Shown: positions 36,326-46,104, numbered from the stretch's first letter. The stretch is DNA of 64,000 nt from Butyrivibrio sp. (GCA_023664865.1 JAMPEU010000001.1:43855-107854); one strand, 5' to 3'. The notes: generated by a model from the letters alone, not told the origin. Program-made: numbers and translations.

Positions 36326-36791
36326 AATGAACCTCCTTAATTAATGTCATTTTTGCCCGGAAAAAAGTAACCCGCGCATTGTTTTCGCTTATTTTAAGAA
36401 TCTCTCCGATTTCTTTAAAAGAAAGCCCGCCAAGCACCCTAAGCTCCACGATTTTTCTTGTCTCTATAGGCAGCTTATAAAGCACGTTCCATACATCGGC
36501 AAGCTCAATTTTGGCAATAGCCTGCTGTTCCGTGTCATCGCTGGATTCATATTCATCGCTTAGCTCTTCCATTGCTATGCGCTTATCTTTTGTCCAATGC
36601 TGATATAATAAATGTTTGGCAATCTGACACAGCCAGGTAGACATTTTGCAGCTGCCGTCATAAGAATCAATGGATTCGATAGCCTTTAGGAATGTTTCCT
36701 GCATCAAATCTTCCGACAGCAGCGCATCGCCGCATCTTTTATACAAAAAGAAAAAAACAATCTGAGAATATTCCCTGTATAGTTCATCCAT
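36312..36791 (-). CDS. ECF-type RNA polymerase sigma factor
   Basis: 159 residues: region 2 at about 5-70 (LMQETFLKAIESIDSY, STWLCQIAKHLLYQHW) and region 4 HTH near 105-150 (LPIETRKIVELRVLGGLSFKEIG). It overlaps the zinc-finger anti-sigma gene. A plausible self-recognised promoter lies just upstream on the same strand. Target genes are unknown; the divergent ABC operon is the nearest candidate. Confidence 0.88.
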   Translation of the reverse strand: MDELYREYSQIVFFFLYKRCGDALLSEDLMQETFLKAIESIDSYDGSCKMSTWLCQIAKHLLYQHWTKDKRIAMEELSDEYESSDDTEQQAIAKIELADVWNVLYKLPIETRKIVELRVLGGLSFKEIGEILKISENNARVTFFRAKMTLIKEVHYGED

Positions 36792-36820
36792 TCGTAAGCA
36801 ACCCCGTTTCTACTCTATAT

Positions 36821-36846
36821 ATCGGATTTTTAGTATATTCGTTACA
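36821..36846 (-). promoter_or_regulatory. Candidate ECF-sigma promoter
   Basis: On the minus strand TGTAAC (36846-36841), 16-base spacer, CGAT (36824-36821). The form resembles the TGAAAC/CGT class used by Bacillus ECF factors and lies about 30 bases before the sigma start, as expected for autoregulation. Confidence 0.45.
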
Positions 36847-36899
36847 AACATTTTTATTTTCCTTTATCCCGTCATGTGATACAATCAATGTAATAGCCG

Positions 36900-37042
36900 C
36901 AAAAGAAAAACAAGCGACGCGAAGCGGCATTTGTTTTTCTTGCGGCATTAACGAGCAAATGTCCGATGAAATCGGACAGATAGCGCTGAAAGCGCGAATT
37001 TGCGAGTGAACATCACGACAAAAGAAAACCAAGCGACGCGAA
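36900..37042 (+). repeat. Hairpin element flanked by 24-bp direct repeats
   Basis: Repeats 36900-36923 and 37019-37042 match at 23 of 24 bases. Between them: a hairpin pairing 36896-36913 with 36931-36946 (two-base bulge), a perfect 8-bp hairpin TGTCCGAT/ATCGGACA (36960-36967 with 36971-36978), and GCGCT/AGCGC (36983-36987 with 36991-36995). The right repeat ends 17 bases before the ABC ATPase start. The architecture parallels the element between bcd and etfB. Confidence 0.85.
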
Positions 37043-37059
37043 AAGGCAGACATAACACC

Positions 37060-37734
37060 ATGAATATGATAGAACTAACTGACATCACAAGTGCATACGG
37101 CAGGAAAAGAGTGTTAAACGGCGTTACGCTGTGCGGCGGGCGTGGAGAGTGCATCGGCATCGTGGGACCTAACGGCTGCGGCAAATCCACGCTGCTTTCC
37201 GTGATGGCGGGGATTCTGACGCCGCTGTCAGGAAGTATAAGTTATTATGGCAAAGACGCCCTTAAAAATCGGAGCGTTTTTACGAAAATGACAGGCTATG
37301 TGCCGCAGGAAAATCCGCTTATGCCGGAACTTAGCGTGTACGATAACCTGCGGCTGTGGTATACGGATAAGGCGGAGCTTAAGAAAGAATTAGAGCAGGG
37401 CTTTTTACAGATATTAGGGATTCCGGAATTTATTAAGATGCCTGTTTCCAAGCTTTCCGGTGGCATGAAAAAAAGAGTCAGTATAGGCATAGCCTTAGCA
37501 GGCATGCCGCCCGTTTTGATATTAGACGAGCCGAGCGCAGCGCTGGATTTAGTATGTAAGGAAGATATCAGGCGGTATTTAAAGCTTTATCTGGAAAGAA
37601 AAGGAACTGTGGTGATTACGACGCATGAAGAGAGGGAGCTGGAACTTTGCGACAGCCTGTATGTAATGAAGGGCGGGCGGCTTAAGGCGGTTGATAGGTC
37701 GCTGCGGGGCGAAACGTTGACGGCGATGTTTTAA
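37060..37734 (+). CDS. ABC transporter ATP-binding protein
   Basis: 224 residues from ATG 37060 (ATG 37066 is also possible; neither has a strong binding site). Walker A GPNGCGKSTLL near 35-45, signature LSGGMKKR, Walker B VLILDEPSAALD. It begins a unit with a membrane-anchored protein and two ABC-2 type permeases, so it most likely powers an exporter for a drug, peptide or lipid. Substrate unknown. Confidence 0.88.
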   Translation: MNMIELTDITSAYGRKRVLNGVTLCGGRGECIGIVGPNGCGKSTLLSVMAGILTPLSGSISYYGKDALKNRSVFTKMTGYVPQENPLMPELSVYDNLRLWYTDKAELKKELEQGFLQILGIPEFIKMPVSKLSGGMKKRVSIGIALAGMPPVLILDEPSAALDLVCKEDIRRYLKLYLERKGTVVITTHEERELELCDSLYVMKGGRLKAVDRSLRGETLTAMF

Positions 37735-37743
37735 ATATTGGTA

Positions 37744-37826
37744 AGTTCAGGTAAAGTGAATAAAAACGTAGCTCCATGCCTGAAAAGCGGTAAGTCGCTC
37801 CTTATTTTATTCACTTTGCCTAAACT
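37744..37826. repeat. 22-bp inverted repeat between ABC ATPase and next gene
   Basis: Arms 37744-37765 and 37805-37826 match at 20 of 22 positions (one of the two differences is a G-U pair), with a 39-base loop. It lies in the 116-base gap inside the putative operon and ends 24 bases before the next ATG, with the ribosome binding site just outside. Confidence 0.75.
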
Positions 37827-37850
37827 TTAAATTTTTAAGGAGGTATCAAA

Positions 37851-39161
37851 ATGGAACAGTATGGAGAAATCAGGATTCCTGAGATTGAGGAAAAGCGCAA
37901 TAGAAATAAAAAGACTGTGATTGCGGCTATAGCAGGCTGCATTGTTTCGGCAATAGTGTATATCGGCGCGGGAACATTAATTGTAAAGGCTTATAACTCA
38001 GACGAAAGGGTGCTTTACAGGGGCTTTAGCAATCTGGTAAAAGAAATGGGCGAGCAGCAGAAGCTTTTGGCAGATGCGGGAATGGCTTCGGGTGCAGACG
38101 GATTAGGGGCGTCAAAAACGGAAATATCGCTTAACTTAAGCGGTGACAACCTTCCGTTTACCATAGGCATAGACCAGTCCACCCTAAGGGATAGGAACGT
38201 ACATAAACTGCAGTCCGAGATGGAACTCAGCATTATGAACTATACATTTATGGAATGTGATATATATGGTGATGATGAGCGGGTTGTTGTTTCGCTGCCT
38301 GATATATTTGAGCAAAATCTGGAGTTTTCACCGGAAAATATAGACAGGCAGTATAATAGGTCGCTGTTTGCAGAAATGTATGGCACTATTGATGAAACGG
38401 GAATTTCCATTGATTTCTTTTCGGAGCAGAAAAGCGATTTAATAAGCATTGAGGAGTTTAAAGAACTGTGGGAGGCAAAGAAACCTAATGAGCCTATACA
38501 AATCAGCAAGGTTAAAAGAACTGATAAACAGAGTGGATACAGTACATATCGCATTGTCATTCCTAAAGAGTGGATTATGTTTATGGAATCTGAAATTAGG
38601 GATTCCGTTATGGAAAAAAACGGCGTTACCGGCTTTGAGATTATGAATGACATTGCCCTGCTTATTGATATTGAGAAAAATAAGCGGATTACCATGATTT
38701 CTTTAGAAGAGCCGATGCAGTATTCTGTGGAGTATGAAGGCTATGTCGGAATTGCTAAGTTTGATGCAGATATCAGCTTTTTAGGAGAGAAGAGAAGCAT
38801 TGACGATATGGAAATAAATATTGAAACAGAGATGTTGCTTGGGATGTTAAGCAGCGATGGGGAGAATGATGTATGGGAAGATATACTTCCGGAAGATGGA
38901 AAAGTGAATATGGGTATAACGGCAAAGTATGGTTATAATGAAAATGACGCAAGTGTCACTTTGGATTTAGATAATGTGCTAATATCGGTCGATGAGTTTG
39001 GTAGCATTAAGCTGACAGGTGAAATCACAGAGAAGCCGCTTAAGGAGAAAATCACGCAGCCCAAAGGCAAAACCATAAAGATATTTAAAATGACCGAAGA
39101 AGAATATGAGGATTTGGAAGAACAGCTTATGGATAGTTTGCTTGGACTTATGGGTTATTAG
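37851..39161 (+). CDS. Unknown membrane-anchored protein of the ABC operon
   Basis: 436 residues with AAGGAGG before the ATG. A charged cytoplasmic start (about 24 residues) leads to one transmembrane helix at about 25-48, then a large, mostly beta-rich extracytoplasmic domain containing repeated acidic stretches and ending in an acidic helix (EEYEDLEEQLMDSLLGLMGY). I do not recognise the family. Placement between the ATPase and the permeases suggests an accessory subunit of the exporter. Confidence 0.75.
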   Translation: MEQYGEIRIPEIEEKRNRNKKTVIAAIAGCIVSAIVYIGAGTLIVKAYNSDERVLYRGFSNLVKEMGEQQKLLADAGMASGADGLGASKTEISLNLSGDNLPFTIGIDQSTLRDRNVHKLQSEMELSIMNYTFMECDIYGDDERVVVSLPDIFEQNLEFSPENIDRQYNRSLFAEMYGTIDETGISIDFFSEQKSDLISIEEFKELWEAKKPNEPIQISKVKRTDKQSGYSTYRIVIPKEWIMFMESEIRDSVMEKNGVTGFEIMNDIALLIDIEKNKRITMISLEEPMQYSVEYEGYVGIAKFDADISFLGEKRSIDDMEINIETEMLLGMLSSDGENDVWEDILPEDGKVNMGITAKYGYNENDASVTLDLDNVLISVDEFGSIKLTGEITEKPLKEKITQPKGKTIKIFKMTEEEYEDLEEQLMDSLLGLMGY

Positions 39162-39173
39162 TTTGAAAGGGGC

Positions 39174-40427
39174 ATGGATATTGTAGTGAAAAGCACTTTC
39201 ATCTTATGGAAATTGGAACTTAAGCGCATGATAAAACTTATGCCGTCCATGCTGTTTGAAGCGTGTATGCTGCTGCTTATCCTGACGGCAGTTGCTTTTG
39301 GTGCGGGTAAGCTTCTCTATCAGGACTCGCCTCTAATCCGTATAAACATTGCGGTTATTGAAGAAGAGGAAAATCCGCTTACGGATATGGCAGTGAATTA
39401 TATACAGGGCATGGAAAGCATTGCCGGGCATTGCAGCTTTAATATCGTAACGAAAGAAGAAGGCTTTAAGATGCTTAATGAGGGAAATGCCGCTGCCGTC
39501 TTATATCTGCCCGCAGGCATGATTGAAGGGATTATGAACGGCAGTAATGTGCCGGTACAGGTCTTTTTCCCTAAAAATGCGGGGATAGAGTCAGCGCTGC
39601 TTAAAGAACTGACAGATGCGGGGCTTAAGATGCTGCGGGTGGCGCAGGCGGAAATATACGGTATTTATGATACCGCAAAGGAATACGGCGTGCTTGGGGA
39701 TATTTCCATGCTGGAAACCGACATAGACATGTATAATCTTGCCTTTGCGCTTGACAGATTGGCTCTTTATGAGATACGGCAGGTATCTGCTGCGGGGAGT
39801 CTTAACTTTGGACAGTATATGGCAGCATCGGGCGCGGTATTTTTTCTTATGCTTATGGGGATGGCGTGTTATCCGATAATGCAGCCCTACCCTGATGCGC
39901 TGCAAAGTCAGCTTAAGCGAAATGGGATAGGGATTTGGCAGCAGTGCTTTGGCAAATGGCTGTGCGGATTGTGCAGCATTACGATAAGCGGCATATTTTT
40001 CCTGCTGATTGCCAAGGCGGTATTGAAAGCGACTGACGGTTCTATGTTGCTGCCGTCCATGGAATTAGGGCAGATAGGAACCGCAGTTGTTATTCTTATA
40101 TGTATTTCTACTTTTATATTTATGATATTTCAGATGGCGGCAAACGGGAGCGCGGCAATACTGGCGCTGTTCTTTATTTCCATGGTTATGCAGTATTTTT
40201 CAGGCGGTATCCTGCCGTCGGCATTCCTGCCTGCGGCGGTCTGGAATATCGGGAAGTTTCTGCCTGCCGCCTACCTGATTGAAGCCGCCGGAAGTATGTA
40301 CACGGGTGTGGGCAGTTTTAGGGTGATAGGGATTTTGCTTGGCTTTACGGTAGTATTCGGGGCTGTGGCATATATAGCGGCGCATGGCGCGATGGCACAT
40401 GCAGCGCGGGGAAGGAGCAGGGTATGA
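39174..40427 (+). CDS. ABC-2 type permease, first
   Basis: 417 residues: an N-terminal helix (about 20-42), a long extracytoplasmic loop to about 215, then five or six helices, the ABC-2 exporter layout. The start is uncertain: ATG 39174 is one base after AAAGGGG, while GTG 39186 is 13 bases after it. Its last four bases overlap the second permease, so both are cotranslated. Confidence 0.82.
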   Translation: MDIVVKSTFILWKLELKRMIKLMPSMLFEACMLLLILTAVAFGAGKLLYQDSPLIRINIAVIEEEENPLTDMAVNYIQGMESIAGHCSFNIVTKEEGFKMLNEGNAAAVLYLPAGMIEGIMNGSNVPVQVFFPKNAGIESALLKELTDAGLKMLRVAQAEIYGIYDTAKEYGVLGDISMLETDIDMYNLAFALDRLALYEIRQVSAAGSLNFGQYMAASGAVFFLMLMGMACYPIMQPYPDALQSQLKRNGIGIWQQCFGKWLCGLCSITISGIFFLLIAKAVLKATDGSMLLPSMELGQIGTAVVILICISTFIFMIFQMAANGSAAILALFFISMVMQYFSGGILPSAFLPAAVWNIGKFLPAAYLIEAAGSMYTGVGSFRVIGILLGFTVVFGAVAYIAAHGAMAHAARGRSRV

Positions 40428-41611
40428 GAAGATATTTGGTCTGCTTTTCTCTGATGCTTAAGCGTATATTGAAGACGCCCGCTTTTATGTTTATGCTGCT
40501 TGTCATGCTTGGCGTGGCGGTGGCGGTTTCGTTGGCACAACGAGGCGAAGGGGCAGAAAACGTCGTCGGCATTTTGCTAGAGGAAGATAAAGCAGACGAA
40601 ACGGATTTATCGGCGGTTTATGAGAAATGGGGGCAGGATTTTACAACTCAGGTTAATTCTGCAGAGGGCATATTGCAATTTCGGTTTTATGAGAGCAGAG
40701 CCCTGCTTATCCGGGCTGTGGAGAATGGGGAGGCTGACTGCGGCTTTGTAATTCCCTATGATTTATCTGATATGTTGGAGTTGGAAACATGGCACGGCGC
40801 GGTCACGGTATATGAATCATCATCATCCGCCCTGACGCAGATAGCAAAGGAGCGGGTTGCGGCGGCGATATTCACCCTCTATTCTGAAAAAAGTTATGTA
40901 AACTATATTAGAAATTCAGAAGCCTTTGCCGTAGCGCAGACGGGTATAGGCGAAGACATAGACAATAATGTGAATAATGACGAGGGCAATAATATAGAAG
41001 AGATAGTTGACTTTGCAAAAAACGCCTACGAGTCACATCTTATAGACGGAAGCACGTTTGATTTTGTATATAACAATGACAACGGTGTCATAAATGGCGT
41101 AGATGAGTCCAAATATGCAAGCATACAAAATGATGTAGACATACAAAATACCCAGACCTCGACAGAGACTACATTCAGACTTAGAGGCGTGCTTGCCGTC
41201 TGCATATTCATAAGCGGCATGTGCGGACTTTTGACAGACTGTAAGGACAGGAAGGAGAAACGGTTCTTACGGATTGCCCCGCCGTGGATAATCACGCTTG
41301 CCAATGTCTGGATACCGACGCTTTATACGTCCGCCATATCATATGCGGCGCTGCTTTTAACCGGACAGATGGGCGGCGGAGATTTGTTAAAGGAATTATT
41401 CCGACTTTTAATTTACCAATTCCTGATTGTGATATATTGTAGTATAATCAGATTAGCATTGAGAAAACAAGAAACGATAGCGGCGGCAATACCGATTTTG
41501 ACACTCGCCTGCATAATATGCAGCCCCGTATGGATAAGGCTGTCAACCTACGTGCCGGTATTTAAGGTATTGGAGAAGTTATTTCCTGTCACTTACTACC
41601 TTATTCCATAG
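40424..41611 (+). CDS. ABC-2 type permease, second
   Basis: 395 residues with the same layout as its neighbour: one helix near the N terminus (about 15-35), a large external loop containing Asn/Asp/Glu-rich sequence near 170-190, and a C-terminal bundle of helices from about 255. The two permeases would form the membrane heterodimer driven by the ATPase at 37060. No substrate clue. Confidence 0.82.
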   Translation: MRRYLVCFSLMLKRILKTPAFMFMLLVMLGVAVAVSLAQRGEGAENVVGILLEEDKADETDLSAVYEKWGQDFTTQVNSAEGILQFRFYESRALLIRAVENGEADCGFVIPYDLSDMLELETWHGAVTVYESSSSALTQIAKERVAAAIFTLYSEKSYVNYIRNSEAFAVAQTGIGEDIDNNVNNDEGNNIEEIVDFAKNAYESHLIDGSTFDFVYNNDNGVINGVDESKYASIQNDVDIQNTQTSTETTFRLRGVLAVCIFISGMCGLLTDCKDRKEKRFLRIAPPWIITLANVWIPTLYTSAISYAALLLTGQMGGGDLLKELFRLLIYQFLIVIYCSIIRLALRKQETIAAAIPILTLACIICSPVWIRLSTYVPVFKVLEKLFPVTYYLIP

Positions 41612-41666
41612 CGTGAGTTGTACAACGTGACTATTAAAGAATCTTATAAGCAAGAGGAGTATATAC

Positions 41667-42749
41667 ATGAAAAAAACCATAATGGACTATGAAACCGTAG
41701 CCCTCGACGATGAAAACGACTCACTGCTCATCATCGACCAGACCAAGCTGCCGGGAACGACAGAAATAATAAGCCTAAAGACAGGAGAAGAAATCTGGAA
41801 CGCCATATACCTTTTGAAAGTGCGCGGCGCTCCGGCAATCGGCGTATCAGCGGCGTTTGGCATCTACCTTCTGACAAAAAGGGTTCAGACACAAGATTTT
41901 GATACGTTTTATCAAGAGTTCGCCAAACAAAAAGAGTACCTCAATTCTTCCAGGCCTACGGCGGTCAACTTGTCGTGGGCGCTAAACCGCATGGAGAAGG
42001 TATGTCTTGCGAACCGCGAAAAGCCTGTATCGGAAATCAAAGAGATTTTGAAGAATGAGGCAATTTCCATCAAAGAAGAAGACATCAAGGTCTGCCGCGC
42101 AATCGGCGAATACGGCTTAAGCCTGGTAAAACCGGGCGACGGCATACTGACGCACTGTAACGCGGGGCAGCTTGCAACATGCAAATATGGAACCGCTACC
42201 GCGCCGATTTATTTAGGGCAGGAAAGAGGCTATAACTTCCGTGTATTTGCCGACGAGACCAGGCCGCTGCTGCAGGGGGCAAGGCTGACGGCGTACGAAC
42301 TTCACTCATCGGGCGTAGACGTGACGCTGATTTGCGATAATATGTCGGCAGCCGTTATGCGAAACGGCTGGGTAAACGCTGTCTTTGTCGGCTGCGACAG
42401 GGTGGCGGCTAACGGCGATACCGCCAATAAAATAGGAACGTCCGTTGTGGCGACGGTGGCGAAGCGGTATAATATACCGGTATATATCTGCGCCCCGACC
42501 TCCACGATTGATATGACGGCGCTAAGCGGTGCGGATATTAAGATAGAAGAAAGGCCGGCGCATGAAGTGACGGAAATGTGGTATAAAGAGCGGATGGCGC
42601 CTGAGGGGGTAAAAGTCTTTAATCCGGCGTTTGACATTACGGACAATGACCTGATTGCGGGCATAGTGACGGAATACGGGGTTGCGAGGGCGCCTTATAC
42701 GCAGTCGCTTAAGGAGATATTCAGTAAGGGGGCGCAGCAGAATGAATGA
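41667..42749 (+). CDS. mtnA: S-methyl-5-thioribose-1-phosphate isomerase
   Basis: 360 residues of the aIF-2B-like MtnA family, which isomerises MTR-1-P to MTRu-1-P in methionine salvage. RGAPAIGVSAAFG, THCNAGQLATCKYGTA with the catalytic Cys, and FVGCDRVAANGDTANKIGT with the catalytic Asp are all present. AAGAGGAG precedes the ATG. Other salvage genes are absent, so it may act with unlinked partners or on a related pentose phosphate. Confidence 0.9.
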   Translation: MKKTIMDYETVALDDENDSLLIIDQTKLPGTTEIISLKTGEEIWNAIYLLKVRGAPAIGVSAAFGIYLLTKRVQTQDFDTFYQEFAKQKEYLNSSRPTAVNLSWALNRMEKVCLANREKPVSEIKEILKNEAISIKEEDIKVCRAIGEYGLSLVKPGDGILTHCNAGQLATCKYGTATAPIYLGQERGYNFRVFADETRPLLQGARLTAYELHSSGVDVTLICDNMSAAVMRNGWVNAVFVGCDRVAANGDTANKIGTSVVATVAKRYNIPVYICAPTSTIDMTALSGADIKIEERPAHEVTEMWYKERMAPEGVKVFNPAFDITDNDLIAGIVTEYGVARAPYTQSLKEIFSKGAQQNE

Positions 42750-42963
42750 AGAAGATATGATTGAGGAGATTATGAACCATCTGGATTCGGAGTCGGTAAA
42801 CGGCGTGTACCGCATGAGCGTGCTTATGGACGAAAATTCTAAGAAGGATAAGAAAGTTTCTAAGCAATGCTGTAATATGTATGGCAGGCCGGCGGCGGAA
42901 ACCGTAGGGCTTTTGGATATGTACACGGATATGAGTGCGGGAAAACCTGATAACGAGCGATAA
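42742..42963 (+). CDS. Small acidic protein of unknown function, 73 residues
   Basis: ATG 42742 overlaps the end of mtnA by eight bases with AAGGGGG upstream, so translation is likely coupled. The product starts MNEEDMIEEIMNHLDSES and has a Cys-Cys pair in the middle; no membrane segment. The acidic amphipathic N-terminal helix followed by a lysine patch is not one I can name. It could serve mtnA, but this is only positional. Confidence 0.6.
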   Translation: MNEEDMIEEIMNHLDSESVNGVYRMSVLMDENSKKDKKVSKQCCNMYGRPAAETVGLLDMYTDMSAGKPDNER

Positions 42964-43020
42964 GCATTTATGACGGAATAAATTATGTAAACTACACAAT
43001 AACGCGAAAGGAGCAGAAAA

Positions 43021-46000
43021 ATGTCGCAATTTGATTATGCAAAAATAAAAAATCCACGTATTTTTAAGGAAAATGTGCTTCCGGCACATTCTTCGCATGT
43101 CGTCTATAAGGATAAGGACGAACTTTTTGAAGGGAAAAGTTCGCTAAGGCAATCCCTAGACGGAGTCTGGAAGTTTTCCTATGCGGTAAATAAGGCTTCC
43201 GCTATAGAAGGATTTGAAAAGCCGGAATACGACTGTACTCCGTGGAATGACATAAGGGTGCCCGCGCATATTCAGATGGAAGGATACGATGTTCCGCAGT
43301 ATGCCAACGTCCAATATCCGTGGGACGGCAGGGAAGAGACGGAGCTTGGCGTCACGCCCGAGCGGTTTAATCCGACGGCAAGCTATGTGAAATACTTTGA
43401 AGTGCCTGATAATATGAAGGGGCAGGAAATCCGCATTTCTTTTCAGGGAGTGGAGAGCGGAATGGCGCTCTGGCTAAACGGCAGTTATGTCGGTTACAGC
43501 GAGGACAGCTTTACGCCCTCGGATTTTGACCTTACGCCCTATTTAAAAGAAGGGGAGAATAAATTGGCAGTTCAGGTATATAAATGGACTTCGTCAAGCT
43601 GGTGCGAAGACCAGGACTTTTTCCGCTTTTCGGGAATATACCGCAGCGTATATTTATATGCCGTGCCATCGACATACTTAGAAGACGTCAGGATTAAGAC
43701 TTTATTTGACGGGGATGATTTTACCAAGTCGGAGCTTGAGATACAGACTAAGACAATCGGCGGCGGCAGCCTCAAACTTAAATTAAAAGATGGAGAAGAA
43801 GTCTTATTTGAGCGCACAGTCGAACTTAAGGGCGGTAAGGAAACGGAACTTAAAACCATCAGTGAAAAAGTTCAAAACCCCATGCTTTGGAGCGCGGAGA
43901 CGCCGTACCTTTATAAGCTTGAAATTGAGATAACAGGCGCGGACGGGCAAAACATCGGCTGCACGGAGCAGTATGTCGGTTTCCGTAAGTTTGAAATAAA
44001 GAACAACCGCATGTTAATCAATGGGAAAAGGATTGTCTTTAAGGGCGTCAACAGACATGAGTTCAGTTCGGTATCGGGTCGCCATGTTTCTAATGAGGAA
44101 CTGGAACAGGACATCGTGACAATGAAACAGAACAATATCAATGCCATACGCACCTGCCACTATCCCGATGATGTTAAAATCTACGAGCTTTGCGATAAAT
44201 ACGGCATATATATGATAGCGGAGTGCAACATGGAGACACACGGCACATGGGGCGCATACTTAAGCGGATTTGCGGATGAGAACTATATTCTCCCGAATGA
44301 CGATGAAAATTGGGAAGGAATGTTGCTTGACCGCGTTAATTCCTGCTACCAGCGGGATAAGAACCACCCCGCAATCCTTTTATGGTCCTGCGGAAACGAG
44401 TCCTACGGCGGAAAAGTCATCTACAGGATGTCAGAGCTTTTTAGGAAACTTGACGATACCAGGGCCGTACATTATGAAGGCATATGCAATGACAGAAGAT
44501 ATAACGATACTTCCGATGTGGAGAGCCGTATGTACCCTAAGGTATGGGAGATTGAGGAATATTTACAGACTCCCGATGCCAAGCCTTATGTATGCTGCGA
44601 GTATTCACATGCGATGGGCAACTCCTGCGGCGCGCTGCATAAATACACCAATCTGGCGGATAAGGAAAATTCCGGCTATCAGGGCGGCTTTATCTGGGAT
44701 TATATCGACCAGTCCCTTTATAAAAAGGACAGATACGGCAGGGAATTTCAGGCATACGGCGGAGACTTTGCAGACCGTCCGTGCGATTACCAGTTCAGCG
44801 GTAACGGCATAGTCTACGGCGGAGACAGGAAACCTTCACCGAAGATGCAGGAAGTGAAATACGATTATCAGAACCTGACCGTATATATTAATGAGAAAAG
44901 TTTTGAAGTATGGAATAAGAACCTCTTTGTAAACGCGGATACTTTTGCGGCGAAGGCAATACTGTTAAGAAACGGCGTTAAAATTGAAGAAAAGGAACTT
45001 AACCTAAGCGTAGAGCCTGAGAGCAGGAAGGAATTTCCGATGCCGTTTGAAATTCCGCACCATGCAGGAGAATATGCGCTTACGGTATCCTTCCATTTAA
45101 AGAGCGACACGCTATGGGCGAAGGCAGGACATGAGGTTGCTTTCGGACAGGGCGTTGTTGCCGTGGTTAAAGAAAGTGGCGGTAAACTGCTGCCGAAAGA
45201 AACTGCGTCAACAGAAAGTATATCAGAAAGGTATATACCGAAGAATAATGCGCCGCTTACCATCATACACGGCAAGCATAACATCGGAGTCCGCGGCGCG
45301 GAGTTTGATGCGCTGTTTGCAAAGGGCAGCGGGCTTGTGTCCTACCGTTTTGCAGGAAAAGAGCTTATAGAGCGTATACCGCAGCCTAACTTCTGGCGCG
45401 CGCCGACCGACAATGACGAAGGCAACAATATGCCGGGCAGATATGCGCAGTGGAAGATTGCCAGCCTCTATCTTAAGATTAAAGGCGCGCCTACGGTTAC
45501 GGAAGAAGGCGACTGCGTTGAAATTACGTATATTTATCATTTACAGACAACGCCTGACGCCGAATGTCAGCTGGCATACCGCGTGTACGGCGATGGTACG
45601 ATTCAGGTTACGCTTTCTTATGAGCCGGTAAAGGAACTTGGAGATATGCCTGAATACGGCATGATGTTTATGTTCAACGCCGACTACAATCATGTGGAAT
45701 GGTATGGAAACGGGCCGGAAGAGACATATGCAGACCGTATGGAGGGCGCGAAACTGGGCGTTTACCGCAACATGGTACAGGATAACATGGCAAAATACCT
45801 TGTTCCGCAGGAATGTGGCAATAAAACCGGAGTCCGTTATGCCAAAATCATGGACAGAAAAGGAAGGGGCGTTATCTTTGCGGGAAATGAGATGAATTTT
45901 TCCGCGCTGCCCTATACTCCGCACGAGCTTGAAAACGCAAGGCACAGCTATGAACTGCCTAAGACGCATTATACCGTCATCAGGGTTTCCAAAGGGCAGA

Positions 46001-46104
46001 TGGGAGTCGGCGGCGACGACAGCTGGGGCGCGCTTGTGCATCCCGAATATCTGCTGGATATTTCGAAAAAAATGATTTTTACTTTTACATTTAAGGGAAT
46101 ATGA
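43021..46104 (+). CDS. lacZ: Beta-galactosidase, GH2
   Basis: 1027 residues, close to E. coli LacZ in length and layout: jelly-roll domain, two Ig-like domains, TIM barrel, and C-terminal beta-sandwich. Acid/base E460 is in SCGNESYGG and nucleophile E527 in CCEYSHAMGNS. No signal peptide, so lactose or other beta-galactosides are split in the cytoplasm. AAAGGAG lies before the ATG. No lactose permease or regulator is adjacent. Confidence 0.96.
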   Translation: MSQFDYAKIKNPRIFKENVLPAHSSHVVYKDKDELFEGKSSLRQSLDGVWKFSYAVNKASAIEGFEKPEYDCTPWNDIRVPAHIQMEGYDVPQYANVQYPWDGREETELGVTPERFNPTASYVKYFEVPDNMKGQEIRISFQGVESGMALWLNGSYVGYSEDSFTPSDFDLTPYLKEGENKLAVQVYKWTSSSWCEDQDFFRFSGIYRSVYLYAVPSTYLEDVRIKTLFDGDDFTKSELEIQTKTIGGGSLKLKLKDGEEVLFERTVELKGGKETELKTISEKVQNPMLWSAETPYLYKLEIEITGADGQNIGCTEQYVGFRKFEIKNNRMLINGKRIVFKGVNRHEFSSVSGRHVSNEELEQDIVTMKQNNINAIRTCHYPDDVKIYELCDKYGIYMIAECNMETHGTWGAYLSGFADENYILPNDDENWEGMLLDRVNSCYQRDKNHPAILLWSCGNESYGGKVIYRMSELFRKLDDTRAVHYEGICNDRRYNDTSDVESRMYPKVWEIEEYLQTPDAKPYVCCEYSHAMGNSCGALHKYTNLADKENSGYQGGFIWDYIDQSLYKKDRYGREFQAYGGDFADRPCDYQFSGNGIVYGGDRKPSPKMQEVKYDYQNLTVYINEKSFEVWNKNLFVNADTFAAKAILLRNGVKIEEKELNLSVEPESRKEFPMPFEIPHHAGEYALTVSFHLKSDTLWAKAGHEVAFGQGVVAVVKESGGKLLPKETASTESISERYIPKNNAPLTIIHGKHNIGVRGAEFDALFAKGSGLVSYRFAGKELIERIPQPNFWRAPTDNDEGNNMPGRYAQWKIASLYLKIKGAPTVTEEGDCVEITYIYHLQTTPDAECQLAYRVYGDGTIQVTLSYEPVKELGDMPEYGMMFMFNADYNHVEWYGNGPEETYADRMEGAKLGVYRNMVQDNMAKYLVPQECGNKTGVRYAKIMDRKGRGVIFAGNEMNFSALPYTPHELENARHSYELPKTHYTVIRVSKGQMGVGGDDSWGALVHPEYLLDISKKMIFTFTFKGI

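Noticed and set aside
36880-36885. TACAAT as a promoter for the ABC operon
   Set aside because: No acceptable -35 sequence lies 16-18 bases upstream.
37744-37826. Terminator splitting the ABC operon
   Set aside because: The loop is 39 bases and there is no T-run after the right arm, so termination is not convincing; it is kept as an inverted repeat only.
44270-44812. Plus-strand frame of 180 codons
   Set aside because: It is an alternative frame within the lacZ TIM barrel, with no initiation signal.
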